From: Ailanthus altissimus
Taxonomy: Eukaryota; Streptophyta; Magnoliopsida; Sapindales; Simaroubaceae
Direction: 5' to 3'
Assembly (NCBI GenBank): GCA_946807835.1
Contig: OX327697.1
Coordinates: 7,827,001 to 7,891,000, forward strand
DNA: 64,000 nucleotides
A model generated the notes under the pieces. That model was not told where the DNA came from and did no database searches. It was given only the letters and a program-made list of their open reading frames with translations. The position numbers and the translations under genes are program-made. The first letter of the stretch is position 1. Each line of letters begins with the position of its first letter. Below, in pieces: positions 36,600 through 49,860 of the stretch.

Positions 36600-37520
36600 A
36601 AGCTGTTGAAGAAATCGTGTCAAGGCTATCTTGTATATGTCATTAAGGCTAGAGACGGGGGTACAAAATTGGAAGCTATCCTAGTAGTTAAGGAATTTCT
36701 AGACGTGTTCCTAGATGATGTACCAGGATTGCCCCCAGATAAAGAGGTGGAATTTAAAATAAAACTAATCCCTGGTATGAAACCAATATATAAGACATCC
36801 TACAGAATAGCTCCTTCCGAGTTGAAAGAATTAAAAGTACAGATGGAGGAGTTAATGAATAAGGGCTTTATCTGGCCAAGTACGTCCCCATAGGGAGCGC
36901 CAGTATTATTTGTTAAAAAGAAAGATGAAAGTATACGATTATGTATTGATTACCGAGAACTCAATAAGGTAACAATATGCAATCAATACCCACTTCCAAG
37001 GATCGACGATTTATTTAATCAGTTGCAGGGAGCCAGAGTATTCTCTAAGATAGATCTGAGGTTCGGTTATCATCAACTGATGATACGGGAAGAGGGTGTT
37101 CTTAAAATTGCCTTCAGGACTCGTTATGGTCATTATGAATTTCTAGACATGCTATTTGGGTTGATGAATACCCCAACTGCATTTATGGATCTAATGAACC
37201 AGATATTCAAGCCATTTTTGGATCAGTTGGTGGTGGTATTTATTGATGACATACTGATCTATTCACGTAGCAAGGAGGAGCATGAAGAGCACTCGAGGGC
37301 AATTTTACAGACTTTAAAAGAACATCGATTATATGTCAAGCTTAGTAAGTGCCAATTTTGGCTAGATAAGGTTACATTCCTAGGGCACGTTATCTCGACA
37401 GACGAGGTGTTAATAGATACTCAGAAGATCGAGGCTATATTGAATTGGAAGCAGCTCATAAACATGACAGAGGTTTATAATTTTTTGGGTTTGGCTAGAT
37501 ACTATAAAAAATTATGAAAG
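36600..37520 (+). pseudogene. Tekay reverse transcriptase domain
   Basis: The conserved order is present: VFLDDVPGLPPDKEVEFKI near 36705-36760, YRIAPSELKELKVQ near 36800-36842, then a stop at 36891-36893 where Trp is expected. After it come [11 protein letters not shown] (near 36940), the catalytic strand [13 protein letters not shown] (37043-37080), and [13 protein letters not shown] with the two catalytic aspartates near 37235-37270. LGLARYY near 37490 marks the domain end. Apart from the stop at 36891, the domain is one of the better kept parts. Confidence 0.9.
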
Positions 37521-38060
37521 GATTTTCTAAGATAGTCGCCTCGTTGACTAAGCTAACTAAGATAGAAGAGAATTTGTGTGGTTAGAAGTTTGCCAACAGA
37601 GTTTCGATGAGTTGAAGAGGAGATTAACCTCAACCTAGTGCTTACACTTCCGTCAGGGAATGATGAGTTCATCATATATTGTGATGCCTCTAGGTAAGGT
37701 CTGGGTTATGTTTTGATACAAAATAAAAAGGTGATAGCTTATGCTTCGAGACAACTGAAGAGACATGAGTAGAATTACCCTACACATGACCTAGAGCTAG
37801 CTACAGTAGTGTTTGCCTTGAAGATCTGGAGACACTATTTATATAGAATTTTCTGCAAGATATTTACAGATCATAAGAGCCTGTAGTATCTATTTACATA
37901 GAAAGAGATCAATATGAGACAGCAAAGATGGCTTGAAATAATAAAAGATTATAAATGCACCATTGAGTACCATCCAAGAAAAGAGAATGTAGTGGCAATG
38001 CTCTTAGTAGGAAGGGCATGGGTTCAGTGGCTCACTTAAGGGCCTCTCGTTTATCGATGT
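37521..38060 (+). pseudogene. Tekay RNase H domain
   Basis: In shifted frames one reads YCDASR (first catalytic Asp), [41 protein letters not shown] and IEYHPRKENVVA. At least four Gln codons have become stops (near 37695, 37770, 37887 and 37899). The domain would remove the RNA strand during reverse transcription. Confidence 0.85.
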
Positions 38061-38185
38061 TATTAGAATTGAGGTATTTAGGTGTGAAGCTAGAATTATC
38101 AGAGTCAGAAGCATTGCTAGCTATATTTCAAGTTAGGTCGAGACTTATTGATCAGATTAAGGAGCTACAGGTTCAAGATTCCTAG

Positions 38186-39560
38186 ATGAATAGATTGAAG
38201 AATAAGATTATGGAGGCACAACAGAAAGATTTTACAGTAGTTAAGGATGGTACAGTAAGGTTGGATCAAAGATTATGTATTCCGGATGTGGGAGAAGTAA
38301 GAAAGGAGATTATGGAAGAAGCTCATTCATTAGCCTATGCCATGCATCTGAGGAGCACCAAGATGTACCGGACCTTGAGGGAGCATTACTGGTGGAGGGG
38401 CATGAAGAGAGACATAGTTGAATTTGTCTCTAAATTCCTAGTATGCCAACAGGTGAAAGTAGAGCATCAGAAGCCTACAAGTCTCTTACAATCGCTTCTG
38501 ATTCTAGAATGGAAGTGGGAGTGCATTACTATAGATTTCGTAGTAGGGTTTCTACGTAACCAGAGAGGGCATGACACTATTTAGGTGATTGTAGGCCGAC
38601 TGACGAAGTCCGTCCATTTTCTGCCCATCAAGAGTAATTATACCTTAGAGAAGTTGGCCCAATTATATATAGATAAGATCGTGCGACTTCATGATACTCC
38701 AGTATCCATAGTTTCAGACCGAGATCCACGGTTCACTTTCCAATTTTGGCCTAGCTTACAGAAGGCTCTAGGCACTAAATTGAATTTTAGCACAACTTTT
38801 CACCCACAAACTGATGGACAATCAGAGCGGGTGATTCAGATATTAAAAGACATACTTAGAGCTTGTGTAATAGAGTTTAAGGGAAGCTGGGATAACCACT
38901 TGCCATTAATGGAGTTCGCCTATAATAACAGTTATCAGTCGAGCATTAAAATGACATCATATGAGGCATTGTATGGGAGGAAGTGCAAAACTCTAGTTTG
39001 TTGGGATGAGATTGGTGAGAGAAAGCTTCTAGGTCCTGAGATTGTCCAAATCACTTCAGAGAAAAATTATATTATAAGACAGAGGTTGAAGATGGCTAAT
39101 GATAGGCAGAAAAGCTATGCAAACAATCAAAAAAATAACCTAAAATTTGAAGTCGGGGACAAGGTCTTCCTAAAGATCTCGCCTTGTAGAGGAGTGTTAC
39201 GCTTTGGGAAGCGAAGAAAGCTGAGCCTTAGGTACATTAGGCCGTACAAAATCATAGAGAAGGTTGGTGAAGTAGCATATCGCCTACAAATACCAAAACA
39301 TTTGGCTAGGATTTATAATGTGTTTCGCATTTCCATGCTTTACAAGTATATAGCAGATCTAGCACATATCTTACAGGAGCAGCCGGTGAAATTGAGGGAA
39401 AATCTAGTGTACGAGTAAGAACTAGTACGAATTCTTGATCAAAAAGAATAGATGCTTTGAATAAGCGCATTCCTCTAGTGAAAGTGTTATGGACTAATCA
39501 TGGAATAGAGGAAGCCACGTGAGAACGTAAGGACCAAATGATGACACAACGTCCCCACCT
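38186..39560 (+). pseudogene. Tekay integrase with C-terminal chromovirus tail
   Basis: The zinc-binding part has the His pair (SLAYAMHLRS) but only one of the two Cys: SKFLVCQQ has Phe where the first Cys belongs. The catalytic core has ITIDFV (first Asp), VSDRDPRF (second Asp) and DGQSERVIQ (Glu). A stop at 38581-38583 replaces Trp and splits the core into frames 38186-38584 and 38585-39418. The C-terminal part, with KVFLKISP, RPYKIIEKVGEVAYRL and VFRISMLYKY, is followed after a stop at 39416-39418 by a decayed segment in the position of the chromodomain. It is inactive. Confidence 0.9.
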
Positions 39561-39622
39561 TTTTTAGATAGGTATAATTTAAAATTTTTGAGAACGAAAT
39601 TTTTTTTAAGGAGAGGTGAAAT

Positions 39623-42440
39623 TGTAATGTCCAGTTCCCATAAATAGTTAGATTCCTAGAATTTTGGTATTTAAAAATTAAGGAACCGTAAAAGTTTTAG
39701 ATTTTGACCATTCTCGAAATATTTTTTTTAAGAATTTACGTGAGCTGTAATAGACCCAATTGGGTAATTTTATAGTCAATTTGGGCATTAGGTACTAACC
39801 GAATATTTTTGAAATTTTTTTTCGGTTGACTAAATAGTAAAATTTCAATATTTGTACCAATAATATTTTGTATAAGCATCATACCCTAAGCATACTATTT
39901 TTGTTGGATAAGAATGTGTATTTTAAGACATATGGACCAATCAAATTGAAATAATTGCATATATTAGTCTATTATATTATATTTTATTAGTAATAATTAT
40001 TAAATTATTGGCCACCAATCAAAGGCTTTTTGATTGGAGGACTAAGTAGCTATTAGGCATTTCTTAGAGGGCCATTATGCAATTTTTGGACATATATATA
40101 AAGGCGAAGTGTTTAATTGCAAGGAAGTGTTAAAAGAAAAAAAAAACAAAAGAGAGAGAGAAATTCGGCCATGAAGGGAGAAGAAGGTGAACAGTGAAAC
40201 CCATGACATTTCTAAGTCAAATCAAGGAATCCACACCAAATTCAAGTTGTTTCTAAGTGCCTAAGCAAGATTCAAGGGTGGATTAAGGGTAAATTTGCTT
40301 TAAAAGGTGAGAATTCCAAACCCTAAAATATTAAATTAGGGTTTTTGTATAATTGGACTTCAATTGAATAAATTTAGGGCATTAGAATGAATTTGGGGAG
40401 TAGATAAAATCATAGGTAAGAAGAAAATTGAAAAATCGTAAAATTTCCATTTGGGTCATTTTGGCCATTTTGGGGCTTTTAGTGGTACAAGTGCAATTAG
40501 CTAAAATTGAGAGTTAAGAATGAATTTTAGGACCCTTAAGATGAGTTTTGATGGTTGAAAATCAAAGTTAAAATATGGGACATAATGGTCATTTATGATA
40601 AATATTAGGGGTAATTATATCCAAAGAAATTTATAAGGGATTATAGACCACTTTGATAAAAAAAAAATGGTAGTTTGTGCATAAATTGAGATTACTGGGG
40701 GCAAAATTATAAATTTTGAAAGGAATTTTGGTGGTGGCCGAAAATGTGCACAGGGGTATTTTAGTAATTTTGTCATTTTAGGGGGACTAAAGCATAATTT
40801 ATGCTTTGTAGGTGTCAAAGGTCGAAACCGGTGAAAGGACAAGCTTAAAAAAGAAACTTTAGCGTATGACAGCTGGTGAGTGAAAAAATAATTAAAAGAA
40901 ATTAAATACAGCTTATTTTAAATTATTAGTATTTATGTGCTTTCTAATTTAAATATTGTTGTTACAGGTAATTTACTCGAGTTATGTAATTTTTAAGAAT
41001 TTTGGAAAGTATAGTGATATTTTATTTGATTTTTTTTGATATAATGAGAATTGAAAATTTATCATTTAAAAATACCATAAATTTTAGAATTACAGCTCAG
41101 TATTTTCAATAGTTTAGAGATTTATTTTTCAACTATAAAAAACAGATTTTAGAAATTTACATATCAATTTTAAAAAACGGTGTTTAGATGCGATCAATTT
41201 TCAAAGGCCAGTGGTACCCTATTTATCAGTTATCAACTATCAGATTCAAATCCCTATGGGGATAGTATAGACCTGGCCAATACACTCCGTATGCGTGGGC
41301 AGGTCAGTCAGTTAGGTTGAGTGTTACTAACTCCGGGGAGTCGGGGTGTCGAGTCAATGAGTCTCTTATGCTACGGGGTGTTGTCTCGCTATATGTCTGC
41401 GATATATATTCCACCACATAGACAGTAAGATGTCTCACATTTATCAGTTTATCAGATTGGTCACAGTGGTTGGTTCTAGCAGAGACCGCCTTGTGACTGA
41501 CTCATTTTGTCGGCCACATTGACGAGTGGGTCTAACATTAGGGTAGCCATTGGTGCTTTTCAGACAAACTAGAACCGAGCAAAAGTTTTAGACAATTGTA
41601 TGAGAAATGTAGTTTTTGTTTTCAGAAAATAAAAATATTTGTTAATAATATTTACAGATTTCAGAAGTAGCCTATTAAGTTTTAAAAATTTTAAATAAAA
41701 AAATCGCTCGGTAAAGTTTTATTAGTATTCGAGATTTAAAAACGATTTAGAATAGTTTTCAGTACTTTTTAGAATTTTCAGTATATTTTCACAATTATTC
41801 AGATTTCACACATACTCATTGAGTTTATAAACTCACCCTTTATTTTTGGTGTTTTTATTTTTCCCCCTAGGTGCAGCTAGCAGCGTACAGCCTACAGTTT
41901 CTCTTGTAGATCAGTAGTGGGCCAGCCTTACGACAATCTCGTATGCATGTACAGAGCTATATGTATATATTTAGTGCATATATATGTATCTTATTTAGTT
42001 TTGTGTTTTCTAGCATGCATAACAAATTTTGGAATTAAAATAAATATTTATGCCATTTTGAAATTGTTGATTTTCCTACTATGGATGTCTATTGGAGTAT
42101 GATCAAGAATGCATATGTTGATTGATTTTGGAGGGAATGGGAGGTCCCCTTTGCAGCTGAGAGATGTGAGAAATATTTGGAGTGTATCTTCTGCAGGTTT
42201 ATGAAATATAGATTTTCAGAAAAATAGGAGAAACTCTGTCCGTTTTCATCTAAGATTTTCAGAAAAATTAAAAATTTTCCATGTTCATAAAAATATATTA
42301 GAAAGAAATTAAGAGAAATTTTAGGGTTCGTCTCATAAAATTTTCCAAGGTTGATAACGGACTGTGGGAAGCGTTTCGTTGGGGTGCCCGACAGAGTTTA
42401 CCTAGGTCCACATTGTAGGATTCTAGGTCGGGTTCTGTCA
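39623..42440 (+). mobile_element. 3' LTR of the Tekay element
   Basis: Starts TGTAATGTCC after the purine tract and ends GTTCTGTCA. It aligns with the 5' LTR throughout, including the TATA-like box at 40093-40104 and the GC-richer block at about 41210-41570. Small frames inside it (40615-40842, 41917-42102) are not genes; 41917-42102 simply mirrors 33825-34010 in the other LTR. Confidence 0.93.
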
Positions 42441-43894
42441 TTATAGATATGATTTTTGTCAAATAAATTGATTACTTATGAAGATAAGAAAATTCGTTTC
42501 TGCTTTGTCATGCTTTGTCAAATAAACCCATTAACCCACGGGTTTATGGGTTAATAGTCAAAATTAATTGGTTTATGTATGCAAGTTGCCTCCTTTTGAA
42601 TGAAATCCATATATTTATTTGGTATGGGCCTTATTTTCTATCACAAACTTCATTTAAAAGGACATAGTGGCGTAGCTGTTAGGCTCATTTAATATTAGAC
42701 TCAATAGATATCTTTTTTAACTAAAGAATAAATGCTGGCTTAAGTCCAAAACTTGAAAGGCATGTTTCTTTACTCTCGAACCAGCTTCGAGACACGTGTC
42801 TTTTTAGAAAATACATTTGTTTTCCTTTATAACACTCCCTTAGTGGATGGAACTCTTCGTTTGTAGGTGACGTCTAAATAGTTTACAAAAACACCCTTAC
42901 TGTAAAATTAGAGAGCCGATCGGGTAAAAGGACACCATAGATTGGTAGATATAGTGAAGATGAGTTAAATGATGGTAGAGGTGAGAGAAAATGTGTCAAA
43001 AAATGGTTGGGATCTAAGATGGATGGTAGTAAATGGTAGGGCAGTTGAGAAATATGTGAAGGTTTGTCCAATTAAACCGAGGCAATTTTGGTACTGTTTA
43101 CATGGCTGACATAGTCTGAGTCATCCATGATGGGCAATGTACAACAATGTAGTGGGATCTGAGTTGGGCCACATTAAATAACTAGGCGGTTGAACGGTGT
43201 ATTCTGTTGCTTCTAGTCTCAGATTGGAGTAATTTTAGTGGCTTTAGAATCATAGGTATATTCTGAGTTGTCTAGGGAAGGCAGTGTAAAGCCACATTCT
43301 AGAACAATTATCACTTGTGAATGAACAGTAATCAATAGTGAGTGAATAGTAAACCAAAAGACTGTCATGGTTTGTGGAAATGGAGACTATTTTGACTAAA
43401 ATGAGAGGTAGTTGGACTTGCATAACTGATTTAAGACTTGAAAAAAATTATGGCAAAATTTTGTTAAAAAGAGAAATGAAAATAAACTAGATAATAATAA
43501 AGAAATTAACAAAAAGTAGCTTTTAAAAATAATCGAAAGACTTTGAAACCATGTGAGAAAAGATTAAAAAAATGCTCTGAGTGAAAAACTAAATAGAAAT
43601 TGAAAATTAGTCTAAAGTTTACATTTTTGCTATTATATCTCAATTATTACAAAATAAACCTTTATATAGGTTTTAGATTAACATAAATAAAGAAGCTAAA
43701 ATATATACAAGAAAATAAAATATAATATATTAATTTTAAAATATAAATAATAATTATATGATAAGAATTGATTATCTTAATATCTATATATCTTTAATAA
43801 TGTCAAATCACTTGTTCTATTTTTTTCAAGACCAGAAATATGACCTAGTTAGCTAAATTTTCTAATAGTGCGATCATCAAATTATAATATGAAA
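42441..43894. other. Spacer after the Tekay element, nothing recognised
   Basis: Contains a short inverted word, aacccattaacccac and gggtttatgggttaa, near 42524-42555. No gene found; the minus-strand frame at 42883-43071 shows no domain, no partner exon and no codon signal. Confidence 0.45.
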
Positions 43895-44185
43895 ATTTAT
43901 CGAATCATTCCTATAAAAGAGAATTTTATTTTTTTCTATTTCCTCCAGAAGAGATACTTTATCTATTTTTTAAATGAAGGATGCTGTTAAGTAGATAAAA
44001 TTTAAAAGCAAATGAATGCGATTAAACCTTGTTTTCATAACTTTTGTGTACCCTTTAAAACCTTTTTAAGGATATAATTTGTCTAAATACATCAAATTGA
44101 TTTCTAATTTTTTTTCCTAAAAGGGTTATTAACTTTTGACGAAATTTGAAATATCTTTTGTTTTTCAAATTTTGTTATAAAATTA
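43895..44185 (+). repeat. Duplicated block, copy B, left part
   Basis: Matches about 30212-30480 of copy A, including ctatttcctccagaagagatactttatc and the segment around gcaaatgaatgcgattaa. It is cut at 44185 by the Copia-like element and resumes at 49257. Confidence 0.75.
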
Positions 44186-44623
44186 TGTTAGGCTCTCTAA
44201 TTTAATACTACTTAGGTATCAACCTTACCCATAGTTTTGCTACCATTTGTTTTTATGCATTTTAAAAACTTTTAAGCACTTTGGGGAAGACTTTGCCCAC
44301 AACTAACCAAGAATATAAAAGATTACATACAATAAAGATACAGAAAAAATCATCACAAAGAATAATATATATGTGGTTTGATGATAAATGCCTATATTAC
44401 AGTGGATCAATAATCCAACTTCTTTTATTAACAACTCATAAAGAACTCTGAGTTCATAAAGAATTTTTAGATCACTTAGATCTTACAATAAAAAATTAAT
44501 TAAGGAATACAATGAATAGCCAGAACTCTCTCTAAAAAGATATATCATCACTCTTTCGCACACTCAGCACACAAGTGATCTTATGGTAGCACTCTCTTGT
44601 GTACTCAACACTCTAGTACCTAT

Positions 44624-46859
44624 TGACAGGACTCGGCCTGATACCCTCTACAGTAGATCCCAGCGGCCCTGCCCGGCACCCCGATGGAAGTTTCTCAGAA
44701 TATAACTGGGTAAGTTGAGAAATTTCGTATAAATATTAAATTCTAAAAGACATGCATAATTCATGTTCTAAAACTTATATAAAGCTGTAAAACGGTTGTA
44801 AACATTATATGCCGATGAAATCTTGCCGAGCGAATTTTATTTACATCTTCAAAAAAAATATCCAAAATATGTTCAACATAATAACTACTATGTGCAAATA
44901 AACACATAATATGCAGTCGGTAGATCGAAAATTATTAAAGCCCTCGCTCGGCCATTTTCTTTCTATACTATACCAATGGTAACCTTCAAGCTCTATGCTC
45001 ATTTAGCGACTCAATTAGCACTGCACACGTGAGTAGGTCATGGGGCATCTCAACTAGCAGCACCCATAGCAACAGCTCAAGACATCTCACTGGCTATGCA
45101 GCAGAATCCTACATCGCATACATATAGCGAGACAATATCCTGTACATATATAGCCACTCACATGACTCGACAACCCGACTTTTCGGAGTTAGTGACACAC
45201 CCCCCATAACCTGCCCATGTGTACGAGATATACCGGCCGGGTCTAATATAATCACCACTACTATAATCTGAGGGTACCAATGGCCTTTGAAACGGATGTA
45301 GTAATTTTAAAACTATTTCTTAAACCGAACATGTAAAAGCATATCTATGGATGTATATCAAGATCATAAATCATATTTATGCATTAAAATTATATAAAAC
45401 ATACAATTTCATTATGCGGAAACCTAATAAAATGAAAGATAAAAGAAATGATAGATTTTCACTCACAACCACTCCGAGCTTATTTCGCTCTGGATTTCTG
45501 CTCCCGTTATCGGTCTCGGTTTTCTTCACCTACGCGCCATAAATGACATTTAGAACTAATTCAAACACTATAATCTCATTTAACTACTAAACGCCCTAAT
45601 CGGCATATAAAGCTCGGATGGGTACTACTTTTCAATTTTCATTTACGCAGTCATTTAATCTAATCTAACTCACCATCCGGCGCCTTGAAAATTATTAAAC
45701 GCCTTATAACTTTAGTTGGACATAATTGCCCTTCACCTTACCAAAATGAACAATTATGTCCCATTTTCTTCATTTTTGATTTTCCCATCAACCATATATA
45801 TTCAATTTATATAAGGCACCCTATTTATACACAACTCAACCAACACACAACTCAATCCTTAACTTCCCTAAAGTTGCAAAATTTCACCCTATGTTTTAAC
45901 ACATTTCTTTTCTCAATTTCTTGTTCCAATTGCATTAAAAATCAAGCCAATTTCATTCTAATGCCCTAATTATAGCCAATTGAACTCTCTATATCCAAAT
46001 CACCAAAATCCCTAATTCTTACCTTGCCAATTTCTTCAATTTGACGACTCTTCTAAGCTCCACACTAGAATTCAACTCAATCTAAACTAAAAATACACAC
46101 AAGAATATCAATTGAAGCAATCTTGAAAGTTCATATATCAATCTCACAAAACAATATTTTTCTTACCTCTTTTTCTTGAATTTTCACTAATAGAGGCTTT
46201 AATTGATCTTAGAAACTGGTATGTACCCTTACTATAGCTTGATTAAGCATGAAAAATCATGAAGAAAAAAAACTGAAATTTCACTGTAGTAGCACCACTC
46301 TTCTTTTGCATGAATTTTGCTTCTCTTTTGCTCTAAGTGTTATGCTTTTGATCACTTGAAATTTCTACACACTTTTACTATATATATAGTGCTCCCTCAA
46401 AAGACCAATTTGCCCTTCAACTAACTCAAAATTTCTAAATTGCCATTAGTTGGAAACTAAGTATGTAATTGGTTCTTTTGTAACTATCTAATTAGAATAG
46501 TCCAAGGAACTAACTAGAATTCCCAACTTGGCAATCCATGAGATTGTTTTTAATTGGTCCATTCTCTAATATATGTATTGTGCTTCTCAACAAAGGCTTG
46601 TTCCACACATAACCTTTAAATGAAAATTCATGTAGTAAATTAATTTTTTTTTCCAAGCCAATAGAGAAAAATTTTAAAAATATTTTAGAGTTGTCTGACG
46701 CTCCGACCAAGTGTGAAATTACTAAATTAGGTCTAGTATCTCTCACGCGCACTATAAAAACATATTTCTAATAGGGTTAAAATTGGGTAACCCTAGGTGT
46801 CTTTATTGCTCTATACCGAAATCTAGGCACCAATACTACTAATAGGATTAGATATTACA
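44624..46859 (-). mobile_element. Tekay-like solo LTR nested in the Copia-like LTR, TSD cctat
   Basis: 2236 bp, plus-strand ends TGACAGGACTCGG and GATATTACA, with perfect duplications cctat at 44619-44623 and 46860-46864. It matches the LTR at 1-2628 along its length. Excising it restores the host LTR in register with the copy at 48352-49256 (agtacctat joined to ctagctctctattctc). Small frames inside it are not genes. Confidence 0.95.
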
Positions 46860-47297
46860 CCTATCTAGCTCTCTATTCTCTTTTATATTTATATTTTTTA
46901 TACTTGATTATTTTAAAGTGTTACAAGGGTTTATATAGGTTTCAAAAGGTCCCTAAAACTTTATTTCTAGTTGGACTAAGAGTCTATGTATTGTAAGAGT
47001 TCGAAAACTAACTTTAGGATGCGATCCTCTTTAAAATAGGAAAATACCCGTAAGTTAGCTCCTCGGCACCACTTGCATCCAGGCTTTGGCAACTAGGTGC
47101 ACTACAACCTGGCGCTTAGGCTCTAATGTGACTTGGCCTTCATGTTTCCTCTGTGTTTTAAGCCTTTTCTTACTTTCGGCTTTCGTTTTCAACCATTTCT
47201 CATCCGTATAACACATCCTCGATCTCATTTCGACTTATTATTGGTCTTTAATTCAAAATCATACTCAAATACAATTTTGAATCATTAAATTCTAACA

Positions 47298-48351
47298 AAT
47301 CCCTCATTGATTCAAAATCTCTTCAAAAGTTCATGATTTAACTCGTAAAAAACTCGTGACTTTAGTCTCCAAAGATTTGAAATGCATCTTATTATGGGTA
47401 GCCTTTGTATTATGATCTTCAATGTCACCCTTTACAAAATTACAATCCCTCGGTGGTTAGATCTTATCCCTACCAATAACCTCATTTACCATACATTCTA
47501 TTTCAATTTCTATCACTTTAATGAGATAATCTCCAATACAATCCTTAGTCTGCATCCTCGTAACAACTCATGTTGAGCCATACACAATATTCTCATCAAG
47601 CACTTAGCTCATTATTCTTTTCACCCTTCATAATAATCATAGATCCTTTAAATAGTTCACTTTTTCATCATGTAGTCTCAATCTTATACTACCAATTCAC
47701 ATAACTACAAAAGTCATATTTCTACCCTTTAGTACTTTATAACCATTTATGGACTAGAATTGATAAACAAAGACCTTTCAAAACTCATATGAAAACTAGG
47801 CCCTAAAATCAAGTATTCACTCACTATGCAAATGTTCCTGCAAAAGCTATCAAGGTTTATGCAATTTTCTATTCATTCTTATAGACTATTCCAACTTCAC
47901 CTTCTTTTTCTTTCATCTTGATCTTTCTCTTTGGAAAATCCTTTACTAAATGCCCTTATTTCTTGTGACTAAAGTACTTCTTGGATATGTCATTCAATCT
48001 TGATTACTTTACTTGTTCTATCTATATTCTTAGTTCTTTCTCTTGTAATCAATACTATTGCACTACTAGGTTATGATATTTTCATCAATATTTTGTGTTC
48101 AATTTGAATGATTCCTCAATCTAACTTAAATCTCGACGACATAAGCTTCTTCATCACTAGTTGTGGCTTGAGACTTTTCAAGGGCTATATCTAACCCTAA
48201 ATTCACTAGTAAAGCATCACTTTTACTTCTTTTAGATAATCATCATGCCCATTGAACTTCTTCATACTTTATACTTATGAGTTATCATGGTCAAGCAATT
48301 AATACTTCTCGAACAACTAATGTTCTAAATGATCTTGCTTCTGATACCACT
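47298..48351 (-). pseudogene. Interior of the Copia-like element with a gag zinc-knuckle relic
   Basis: On the minus strand near 47930-47985 the frame reads KK-stop-GHLVKDFPK, the second half of a CCHC zinc knuckle with Cys residues changed and one stop. A primer-binding site, TGGTATCAGAAGC on the minus strand, lies at 48337-48349, two bases from the LTR at 48352. No protease, integrase or reverse transcriptase is present, so most of the coding region has been deleted or was never there. Confidence 0.65.
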
Positions 48352-49256
48352 TGTTAGGAAATCAAGCTAGACTCTCTAATCTGATACACTTAGGTATCAA
48401 CCTAAGCCATAACTTCGATACCACTTGTTGAAATTTTTAGTGTGCACTTTAAAAACCTTTAAGCACTTTGTAGAAAACTTTGCCCTTAAGTAACTAAGAT
48501 TATAAAAGATCATGCACAATAAAGATAAAAAATCACCACAAAATACAAGATATACGTGGTTCAGTGACAAATACCTACACCCATAGCAGATCAATAATCA
48601 AACTTCTTTTATTAGTAGTTCACAAAGAACTTCAAGCTCACAAAGAACTCTAAGTTCACAAAGAACTCTAAGTTCACAAAGAAATCTGAACTCATAAATA
48701 ACTCGTAGATCATTCAGATTTTATAATAAGAGATTTATCAAAGAATACAACTAATAGTTAGAGCTCTCTCACAAAGGATAAATCAGCATTCTCTCATGCA
48801 CTCAGCACTCAAGTGATCCCATGGTAGCAGTCTATTGTGCACTCAGCACTTTAGTGCCTACCTAACTCTCTATTCTCTCTTAAGTTTACATATTTAATGT
48901 TTGATTATTTTAAAGGGTTACAATGGTTTATATAGGCTTCAAAAGTCCTTAGAAACTCTATTTTTAGTTAGAATAAGAGTCCATACATTGTAAGAGTCTA
49001 AAAACTGACTTTGGGATGCAATCCTCTTTCAAAATAGAAAAATTCTAATAAGTTGGCAGCTAAGCGCCACAATCTGGAGGCAATGCGACTTGGCCCTCAC
49101 ATTTTCATTGCATTTCAAGCTCCTCTTCGTTTTCGGTTTTTGCTTTTGACCTTTTCTTGTTTGTCTAACGCATCCTCAACCTCATTTCAACTCTTCATTA
49201 GTGTTTAACTCAAAATCATAGTCAAAATATAATTTTGAATTGCCAAATTCCTTACA

Positions 49257-49860
49257 AATTTTATAATTGTAAATAATTTAATTCAATAATAATAAAGTAT
49301 AGTTTATTGACAATCACACTTCTTACTTTCCGTTAATATATTGAGTAAGAATACTCTCATTCTCCAAGTTAAAAAAAATAGTAATTAAATTTAATATTAT
49401 AAAAATATACCGGTAATTTTATCAACTTGGGACCTATTTGTTTGAAATGAAAAGTGATTTATCTTTTTTTTTTTTTAAAGAAATTTAAAAAATCAGGCAC
49501 GCTGACTTGTGATCTCCACGGAAGCTAAAAACACGTCTGTGGACGGATTTATTTGGGAGTGGAGAGACTCTGGGGAGGTGGAAACTCGAAAGTGGAAACA
49601 AGACGCCGGGATCTGTTCCACCAAAGATTATATAATTAAAGAGCTACATCGAGTTTGTTGAGTTATTATTTATTTCTAATATGAATGGAGTAATGATGAA
49701 ATTAATATCCTAATGTGGAGCTGTATTCATGCATGCATGTCCATGAGTCAAAGTCTCCATTGGGGAGCAGTCATATCACAGCATTCTACAGTCCGCAACA
49801 TAGATCTTCCCTTCTTTCAGGTTCTATAAAAGGGAACATTTTGTTTCATAATAAACTTTA
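49257..49860 (+). repeat. Duplicated promoter-like block, copy B, right part
   Basis: Resumes the match to copy A at about 30480. It has a longer RY-type run CATGCATGCATG at 49728-49739 and a TATA-like TCTATAAAAGG at 49823-49833, 84 bp further on. The ACGTGG word of copy A has become atgtgg. No coding sequence follows. The frame at 49715-49933 overlaps these signals and is not conserved in copy A. Confidence 0.55.

Larger units (their letters stand above)
31545..42440 (+). mobile_element. Nearly full-length, inactive Tekay/Del-type Ty3 retrotransposon
   Basis: A 10.9-kb element with LTRs at 31545-34350 and 39623-42440, a primer site, gag, protease, reverse transcriptase, RNase H, integrase and a C-terminal tail in that order, and a purine tract (aaggagaggtgaaat) before the 3' LTR. 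Flanks are taata on the left and ttata on the right, a target duplication with one mismatch. Domain order and the long TGTAATG-starting LTRs place it in the chromovirus Tekay/Del group. All coding regions carry stops or frameshifts. The LTRs differ at many sites, so the insertion is not recent; their first 100 bp are clearly more diverged than the following stretch. Confidence 0.93.
44186..49256 (-). mobile_element. Copia-like element with short interior, itself interrupted
   Basis: Minus-strand element. The right (5') LTR is 48352-49256 (905 bp, plus-strand ends TGTTAGGAAATC and CCTTACA). The left (3') LTR is 44186-44623 plus 46865-47297 (871 bp after removing the nested solo LTR). The interior is only about 1050 bp. 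The flanks are aatta at 44181-44185 and aattt at 49257-49261, a duplication with one mismatch. Removing this element rejoins copy B of the duplicated block, which independently confirms its limits. A third copy of the LTR lies at 53425-54186. Confidence 0.88.

Noticed and set aside
42883..43071. 62-residue minus-strand frame with a hydrophobic, Pro-rich sequence
   Set aside because: No homologous domain recognised, no splice partners and no conservation elsewhere in the window.
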